Part shown: positions 58,732 through 64,000 of the stretch, piece by piece | How the letters are laid out: the number at the start of each line of letters is the position of its first letter | Numbering within the stretch: position 1 is the stretch's first letter | Source: Nanchangia anserum | GTDB lineage: Bacteria > Actinomycetota > Actinomycetes > Actinomycetales > Actinomycetaceae | Direction: 5' to 3' | DNA length: 64,000 nt | Assembly (NCBI RefSeq): GCF_015240065.1 | Contig: NZ_CP060506.1 | Span: 124,001 to 188,000 of the forward strand | Program-made: the position numbers and the translations under genes | The notes under the pieces: model-generated | Seen by the model: only the letters and a program-made list of their open reading frames with translations | The model's database searches: none | Told to the model about the DNA's origin: nothing

Positions 58732-60214
58732 CACATCAACTCCTTCAACTTCGCCGGCGCCCAGTCATAACGGGCAGGCACCACACCCAGGGGCAGCGAC
58801 ACCAAGAACGCGGAATCTTGATGGCCCCAACACCGGCGTAGCCGCAGCTTGGCTGAGGCCGCTAACCCATCCACCGCGGCACTAATCGGCTCGAAATCAC
58901 CATCGAACACATCCGTGACCGTCACCAACATGCCGAAATCGACCAGGCCGGCGCCGCGGGCTTCCTCACTAGCCGTCTTATACGCATCGGCTTGTTGCTT
59001 ACGCTCACGCTCACTCGCACGTTGCGTACCGCGCACACGTTGATCCGCGCTACGGATGTTCTCTTCAACCAGTTTCGCGGTTTGCGCCGCAGAGATTGGC
59101 GTATAAAGCATCGTGACGCGTTTGCGACGCATGGAGTGATGAGGGGCCAACAAGTGTTCGAGCACTGATGAACGCACGATCCCGCGCGGGGCACCCGACA
59201 TCTCCCACGTCACCGAGCGTGCCCCCTCATGGAGGTAACAGTCCCACTGGGCAGCCGCCCCAATCGCGCCCGCATCATTCCACGACACATCCACGCGTTG
59301 ACCCAACGCATCCGCCTCAGCAAAAACGCCGCGGAATCTGGGTCATAAGACTGGCGAATAATCCTGGCTAGGCGCGGGGCAGTCACCAGCGAAATACCGC
59401 CAGCCCCACACCCGTTCAACCCCGCAGCCAAACCCGGCACACGCGAGGCAATCTCACGCGCGAGCTCACTACGCTTTTGATGCTCACCCGACCACGTCAA
59501 TGTCACATAAGCCGAGGTTGTGGCCGCGCCTTCGGGATAGGTAGCCATCACGTCTTCCATCGTCGCCACAGCCGCCGCGGGTGCAGCCTCAGATAGGCGC
59601 GGCACGATGTTGTTACGCAACCGCTCACCCATATCCGGGGCAGACTCGACCACTACCGAGGCACCAATGAGGTTAGGTTCGTACCCCAAATCGGCTAAGA
59701 ACGCACCCCACACGGCCACACGCTGATCCACCACGCCCGCATCAACTAGGTCATTACCTTCTGGGGCCGTCTCGAATACCACCGAGAACGCGTTAACCCG
59801 CTTATGCTCGATCAACACGAAATCGGCACCGCTACCGGTTTGGCAGTCCCACAGCTCGATCGCTGTTCCCGCCCCGGGCAGTTGCGCCGCCCCACGGGCC
59901 TTCTCGTTCAACAACCCACCCACGAACGCGCTCTCGCGTCGCGTCTTGGCCCTAAACCATGCCATACGAATTCCTAACAGTGTTGGAAGCTTGTGTCCGC
60001 CCTCTGGCTCGTACTGGATCAGAGCGGTCGCCAGTGCGGTAACAGTAAAACCGGTAAACAACCCCATGAGGCCGAACGCCATATTGGCCACAACCGACAC
60101 GACAAGCCCGCCAATCATCACCACGGTAGCCAGAGCAGAAAACCGCCCCAACACCGCGCTACGGGCCTGATGCCAGTTGCCGTAACCAACTTCGCTTTGA
60201 TACTTCACACCCAC
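58731..60214 (-). CDS. SCO6880-family conjugation protein, with a frameshift
   Basis: From GTG 60214 a ~300-residue part has two N-terminal membrane helices (ALATVVMIGGLVVSVVANMA, LMGLFTGFTVTALAT) followed by IRMAWFRAKTRRESAFVGGL and GISLVTAPRLARIIRQSYDPDSAAF. In the TTTTT run near 59325 the frame changes to AEADALGQRVDVSWNDAGAI, WDCYLHEGARSVTWEMSGAP and FGMLVTVT, ending at 58731. The joined ~495-residue protein resembles the SCO6880 family, found next to VirB4 in actinobacterial elements and thought to correspond to the N-terminal part of VirB4 or VirB3-VirB4. Confidence 0.78.
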
Positions 60215-60220
60215 ACCCGC

Positions 60221-61465
60221 CTATGCGCTTTGAGCACCCGAGGGACCGGTCTCGTCCGAAGAACCCTCAGCGGTAGCCCCATTAACGCCCTCAGACACGG
60301 CCTGGCCGGCCTGGGCAACCCCTTGAGCGCCCTGAATCAGGCCGCCAGCCACGTTCCCGGCAGCAAGGTTCACCCCGGCACCCGCAAACGACCCCGCCGC
60401 ACCCGCGGCAGAAGCCCCCACAGACGCACTAGACCCACCCTGGCTACCACCGGCGTGATCTTGCGGGCGGGCAGTTTCGGACTGATGTTCCTTCAAGCCC
60501 GCACGCGTACCCGCGTCACGGCTACCACTAGCACCAGACTCACCAGCACTACCCGAACCAGAATCAGACCCACCAGAGCCACCACCCCGGCCACTAGAAG
60601 CACTAGAGTCTGCCCCGGCCTTACCAGACTTGCCACCCGAGCCAGACCCGCCAGAGCCAGAAGACCCACCAGAAGCACGCTTAGCCCCAAGAGCGACTTG
60701 CGCGCCACCAGCAACAACCGCCAGACCCCCACCAAGGATCGCCCCAGGCTTAACCGGCATTTGGGAACCCACCGCACCCGCGGCAGGCACCAACAACTTC
60801 ACCAACGCCGGTAAAGACATAGACGCCGACATCAACATGGCGAACCCAATCATGCCCGCCATAGCAGCCGACAGCGGTTTCCCGCTAGCGTCTTGGAGAT
60901 CGCTTGAACTCGACAGCGTTACCGCAGTAACAAGCAACAAGGCCGCTACCGGCTTGAATACGCCCCACGCCAACACCCACTGGACCAACCGCCCGGCCCA
61001 CTCTTTGCCGAACCCGGTCAAGTAAGCCGACGCCATCAACGGGCCAGCCGCCACCAAAATAATCAAGAATCCATAACGGAAACCCATATACAAGTTCAGT
61101 GTGAACCCGGCAATAACCAAGAAGAACGACATGATGCCCCGCACGAAGTCGTCGGGGCCGGGGAGGTCATCAAAGATGTCGAAAAGCGTTTCAAGGATGC
61201 CGTGGCTCGTCGGGTTTCCTTCCGCGTCGCGTTCCCACCCCCACGTGATGAGGCGGGCCGTTTCCGAAATCGACTTGAAAACATCGTCAGATCCAACGCC
61301 GCTAGCCTTGATGAACCCCATCGTGACCAGGTCACACATCGACAAGAACGCCGCGACAAGACCCGCCCACATCGAAGAGAAGAACAAGAACAGCGCCAGC
61401 CCCTTAGCCAGCTCAGCAACGTTGTTGCGCCCCAGCGACAGTGTCATGCGTGCACCAAACGCCAT
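60221..61465 (-). CDS. VirB6/TrbL-like polytopic channel protein
   Basis: A 414-residue protein. The first ~240 residues hold about six hydrophobic segments (GLALFLFFSSMWAGLVAAFL, RGIMSFFLVIAGFTLNLYMG, FLIILVAAGPLMASAYLTGF, PVAALLLVTAVTLS, AMAGMIGFAMLMSASMSLPA). The rest is Gly/Ser/Ala-rich (SGSGGSGSGGKSGKAG) with a closing Ala/Gly helix. ATG 61465 overlaps the previous stop (TGATG). The design matches VirB6/TrbL proteins that line the DNA channel in the membrane. Confidence 0.8.
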   Translation of the reverse strand: MAFGARMTLSLGRNNVAELAKGLALFLFFSSMWAGLVAAFLSMCDLVTMGFIKASGVGSDDVFKSISETARLITWGWERDAEGNPTSHGILETLFDIFDDLPGPDDFVRGIMSFFLVIAGFTLNLYMGFRYGFLIILVAAGPLMASAYLTGFGKEWAGRLVQWVLAWGVFKPVAALLLVTAVTLSSSSDLQDASGKPLSAAMAGMIGFAMLMSASMSLPALVKLLVPAAGAVGSQMPVKPGAILGGGLAVVAGGAQVALGAKRASGGSSGSGGSGSGGKSGKAGADSSASSGRGGGSGGSDSGSGSAGESGASGSRDAGTRAGLKEHQSETARPQDHAGGSQGGSSASVGASAAGAAGSFAGAGVNLAAGNVAGGLIQGAQGVAQAGQAVSEGVNGATAEGSSDETGPSGAQSA

Positions 61466-62136
61466 CAGGGCACCCCGAAGACGACGCCACCAATCCACGA
61501 CAGCGGGCCCGAAACTAGATGAAAGATCTCATTACCAGTACCAGTCGTAAACGACAGCGACGGTGTGGCCAAGGCCGTATCAAACACCGTCTTATACAGG
61601 TATGAGGCAGCCGCCGTGATTGGCTGGCTCAGCTTGTCGTATAGACTCGCCTTCTCTTCCTTGTCGTCATTCTCGTTCGAGTCCTCGTCAGCATTCTTCT
61701 CCGCATCAGACCCAGCCTTGCTAGCCGACGAATCCGACTTCTCATCCTTAGACTCCTTGGAGTCCTTAGACGTCTTAGAGTCTTTAGCCTCTTTAGAGTC
61801 CTTGCCCTTCTTCGCACCGGTAGTGCCCTTAGCGTCCTTATCGGACTTACCGCCAGCGCGAAGCTCCTCCATCTCTTCGGCCTTCGACTTCTGTTGCGAA
61901 CCCCTATTCATCAAGGGATTGTTTTGCTCGGCCCTCTCCATCGCCGCCGCGAAATCAACCGGCTCCGATAGATACTTCGGATCCAGAACGGCCCCGCCTT
62001 GCTCGCCAGGCGGCGGCGTGGGGGCGGCTAAGGCAGGCTGAGCCACCATCACGCCACCCCACACCACCGCCGTGACCGTGAGTAGCCGTACCAGCACCGC
62101 GCCCAGGCCAGGGCGCTTCATCCACGTGTGCCTCAT
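61465..62136 (-). CDS. Secreted or membrane-bound transfer protein with Lys/Ser/Asp-rich linker
   Basis: A 223-residue protein: signal peptide (~1-37, LVRLLTVTAVVWGGVMVAQP), PTPPPGEQG, a helical segment (EPVDFAAAMERAEQNN), a strongly charged low-complexity stretch (~85-150, repeats of KDSK/KESKD), and a C-terminal hydrophobic part (YDKLSQPITAAASYLYKTVF, PLSWIGGVVFGVP). ATG 62136 has GGGAG 8 bases upstream. It overlaps the VirB6-like gene and may form an N-terminal extension or partner of it. No named family. Confidence 0.65.
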   Translation of the reverse strand: MRHTWMKRPGLGAVLVRLLTVTAVVWGGVMVAQPALAAPTPPPGEQGGAVLDPKYLSEPVDFAAAMERAEQNNPLMNRGSQQKSKAEEMEELRAGGKSDKDAKGTTGAKKGKDSKEAKDSKTSKDSKESKDEKSDSSASKAGSDAEKNADEDSNENDDKEEKASLYDKLSQPITAAASYLYKTVFDTALATPSLSFTTGTGNEIFHLVSGPLSWIGGVVFGVP

Positions 62137-62141
62137 CGCGC

Positions 62142-62888
62142 CTACTCCCAATCAGGCGGGTTAACACCAGTGGGATAGAACCCGCCCAGTTTGTCGAGGT
62201 CATCTTGGGTGACCGGGCGGATGTTCTCTTCCCAGTCTCCCTCGGCGTTGTACATGTACCAATCGCCCTTCCACCACACAACGTGGTGAGTAATCATCTT
62301 CCAATTACCGTTAGGGAACGCCGCCACCGTCATCACTCGATAGTGATTGTCGCTATATTTCTCGCTTCTCACCCACGGCACCGCCACGGACTCCATACCC
62401 GCAGCAAGCTTGCGCTCAGATGAATCACTAAACCTCTGCAGAACCCGCATCGAGCCTTTACCCGTGAAACGCTGTCGATACGTCTTAACCCGCCACGGCG
62501 ACTCCCACAGGGCCGTCCAGTTGATAGCCGCCAACGTCGCACCCTTGGGCGTGTGCGCGTAACAGGTAGGGAAACGATCATTAACACGACCAGGCCCGTG
62601 ACCTTCCGCGCTCGCCATCGGCGACAAATACGCCTCCCAGTCCCACTGGAGCCAGTATTCAGGCGGGCCGCCAGTTTGATCCGCATCAGAGAGACCACAC
62701 AAGGACTCCGAATCATCCCCAGCCAACGTCGCGCCCTCATCAAACTCCGACGACGCCGAAGCTGCCTCGCCTTCGTTAGCGTTGCTATCCCTAGTCAAGG
62801 CGTGCCAGGTAAGAACCCCCAACGCGCACACCACGCAAACAACCACGCACGCAATCAGCCAACGCGGAACCGCCACCAACTTAGCCAC
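62142..62888 (-). CDS. Single-pass membrane protein with NTF2/VirB8-like periplasmic domain (inferred)
   Basis: A 248-residue protein with one N-terminal transmembrane helix (~10-30, LIACVVVCVVCALGVLTW) and an acidic linker, then an external domain (~75-245) with aromatic-rich strands: YWLQWDWEAYLSPMASAEGH, FPTCYAHTPKGATLAAINWT, YRQRFTGKGSMRVLQRFSD and KMITHHVVWWKGDWYMYNAE. The topology and operon place match VirB8/TcpC-type assembly proteins. The two Cys (~64 and ~109) could form a disulfide. The fold assignment is an inference. Confidence 0.55.
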   Translation of the reverse strand: MAKLVAVPRWLIACVVVCVVCALGVLTWHALTRDSNANEGEAASASSEFDEGATLAGDDSESLCGLSDADQTGGPPEYWLQWDWEAYLSPMASAEGHGPGRVNDRFPTCYAHTPKGATLAAINWTALWESPWRVKTYRQRFTGKGSMRVLQRFSDSSERKLAAGMESVAVPWVRSEKYSDNHYRVMTVAAFPNGNWKMITHHVVWWKGDWYMYNAEGDWEENIRPVTQDDLDKLGGFYPTGVNPPDWE

Positions 62889-62918
62889 TGCCCGACTCCT
62901 TCACACTCGCACTCGCGC

Positions 62919-63227
62919 CTACTTGACGAAGTAGGACACAATGCTAACGGGAGTGGAAATCAAGACGAGGCCGCCAAAAATCATAAGCAGCTTCTCCATA
63001 CCGTTCTCACCGCCATTGTGGCGCCTCCACATCAGCGTGGCCCCCAGACCCATCAAGCCCACAACCGCGAGGGCCGCACACACCCACTGGAGCATGTTCA
63101 ACAGCTCCGAGATCTTTTCGGCCCCCGGCGGGGGCGTCGGGTGGATGTCGAGATCAAAGTCAGCAAAGACCGGCATAGCCGCGTGCACGACATCCCCACC
63201 AAGCATCACCGCATCATGTAGCCACAT
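62919..63227 (-). CDS. VirB2/pilin-like small membrane protein
   Basis: A 102-residue protein with two hydrophobic helices (~47-67 ALAVVGLMGLGATLMW and ~78-98 LLMIFGGLVLISTPVSIVSY) around a short charged loop (RRHNGGENGMEK), as in VirB2/TrbC-type subunits. The N-terminal part carries FADFDLDIHPTPPPGAEKIS. ATG 63227 with GGAGG 8 bases upstream is preferred over more distal starts. First gene of the leftward secretion operon. Confidence 0.7.
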   Translation of the reverse strand: MWLHDAVMLGGDVVHAAMPVFADFDLDIHPTPPPGAEKISELLNMLQWVCAALAVVGLMGLGATLMWRRHNGGENGMEKLLMIFGGLVLISTPVSIVSYFVK

Positions 63228-63337
63228 ATGAACCGCCTCCAATCGAGAAACAACCTTCCCCACTAGAGCGACACGTGCGCACACCACCACAACAAGACGA
63301 CACATCAAACAGCTTGAGAGGACAAAGAAGAGGCACC

Positions 63338-64000
63338 GTGAGACCCAACGCCGCCACCATAGAAGTCATCGGCCCCAACCGGGTTAACCTCACATGGGCA
63401 GGTACCACGCTCCCACGCACCCTGCCCGAAGCCCTCACCACTCTTGCCGACGCCGCCAGAGCCAAAGCCCGCACCATCACCTGCACCTGGCTAGAATCCG
63501 GCACAAAACACTGGCTCACCATCGACGAAGACCAAATCATCGGTATCCGCCACAACCGCCCCACACGCCGCCGCTACAAGTCCCACGCCGGCGACAAAGA
63601 CCTCACCCTCGCAGCCTTCATCGACCACTACACACCCCACACACCCGCACCACCCCCAGCCCTACCCGCACCCACACAGGCGAACCCCGCCGACTGGCTC
63701 GATCAACTCGGCATCACACCCACACCCGTACACACCCCACACGCAGACAAAAGCCAGCCGATACAGCAAAGCGGGCAAAGCCAGCCACACCAGCCGGCAC
63801 AGCCAGAAACCCCCACACCACCAGGGCAAACAAGCCCGCAAGCAACACCCAACCAGGACAGCCCGACCATGCCAGCCAAGCCAGCCAAGCCAGACGGGTC
63901 CGTGTTCGTTAACGCTAATACCGCAAACGACCACACACCCCCACCCGAAGGCGACCCGAGCGAAGGCGACAACAAGGGCGAGGGCGAATGGGGGATCGAC
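63338..64000 (+). CDS. Gene of unknown function running off the window, GTG start
   Basis: An uninterrupted 221-codon frame from the GTG at 63338 (AAGAGG 5 bases upstream) to the window end, divergent from the secretion operon. The product begins RPNAATIEVIGPNRVNLTWA. It has a compact ~85-residue start domain (TLPRTLPEALTTLADAARAK, ITCTWLESGTKHWLTIDEDQ, IIGIRHN) and then a Pro/Gln/Thr-rich region with NPADWLDQLGITPTP and KSQPIQQSGQSQPHQPAQPE. No family is recognised; it is incomplete. Confidence 0.55.
   Translation, partial: MRPNAATIEVIGPNRVNLTWAGTTLPRTLPEALTTLADAARAKARTITCTWLESGTKHWLTIDEDQIIGIRHNRPTRRRYKSHAGDKDLTLAAFIDHYTPHTPAPPPALPAPTQANPADWLDQLGITPTPVHTPHADKSQPIQQSGQSQPHQPAQPETPTPPGQTSPQATPNQDSPTMPAKPAKPDGSVFVNANTANDHTPPPEGDPSEGDNKGEGEWGID

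Noticed and set aside
1-64000. CRISPR array
   Set aside because: No run of short direct repeats with regular spacers and no cas genes. The only repeated units are the ~230-base RNA leaders and separate hairpins.
29442-64000. Prophage as an alternative to a conjugative element
   Set aside because: No capsid, portal, terminase or tail genes; instead relaxase, VirB4, VirD4 and VirB6-type genes are present.

Overview
The window is high-GC actinobacterial DNA, most likely from the Actinomycetaceae (a Schaalia/Actinomyces-type human commensal). The pointers are a GTP-type PEP carboxykinase, a polyphosphate glucokinase, ROK sugar regulators, GPH and DHA2 transporters and LAxTG sortase signals. It has two unlike halves separated by a tRNA-Lys(UUU) gene at 29368-29440. 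Genus is an inference from gene content; no 16S or other marker is present.

Left half (1-29.3 kb, chromosome). After pckG (cut by the window edge) and ppgK comes an approximately 22-kb glycoside-utilisation region. It contains two ROK-type regulators, two Gfo/Idh/MocA oxidoreductases, one ordinary AP-endonuclease-fold isomerase, and three pairs of a TIM-barrel protein with a small beta-sheet protein. The pairs look like the alpha and beta subunits of C-glycoside deglycosidases. A GPH symporter and a five-gene operon (GH3, HSL esterase, GH43-like, GH106-like, GH35-like) complete it. A repeated operator-like sequence (TTATGCAT, 5 nt, GTGCAAAA) lies at several of the promoters, which suggests one regulon. 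The likely logic is import of plant glycosides, trimming of O-linked sugars and acyl groups, 3-oxidation of the remaining sugar, and C-C (or C-O) cleavage by the deglycosidases. A DHA2 efflux pump, ppk and two unidentified genes follow.

Right half (29.4 kb to the end). This is an integrative conjugative element inserted at the tRNA-Lys 3' end; its right end and integrase are outside the window. In order it carries: an XRE repressor-like gene reading into the tRNA antisense strand and an excisionase-like gene; three copies of a structured RNA leader around a 214-aa gene and just before a replication-type winged-helix gene; more winged-helix genes; a thioester/VaFE LAxTG-anchored adhesin; an SLT-M23 hydrolase and an NlpC/P60 hydrolase; SSB; a NrdH-like redoxin; a small gene plus a metallopeptidase gene, with a decayed inverted copy of both beside them; a 1.8-kb non-coding hairpin-rich oriT candidate region; MobC; a relaxase; a DUF4913 gene; an RCC1-like membrane protein; an LAxTG stalk protein; and a compact leftward type IV secretion operon (VirB2-like, VirB8-like, VirB6-like, SCO6880-like, VirB4, VirD4).

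Many genes, including housekeeping pckG and ppk, are broken by single-base indels, often at homopolymers. This looks more like sequencing error than mass pseudogenisation, so such genes are described as their reconstructed wholes.
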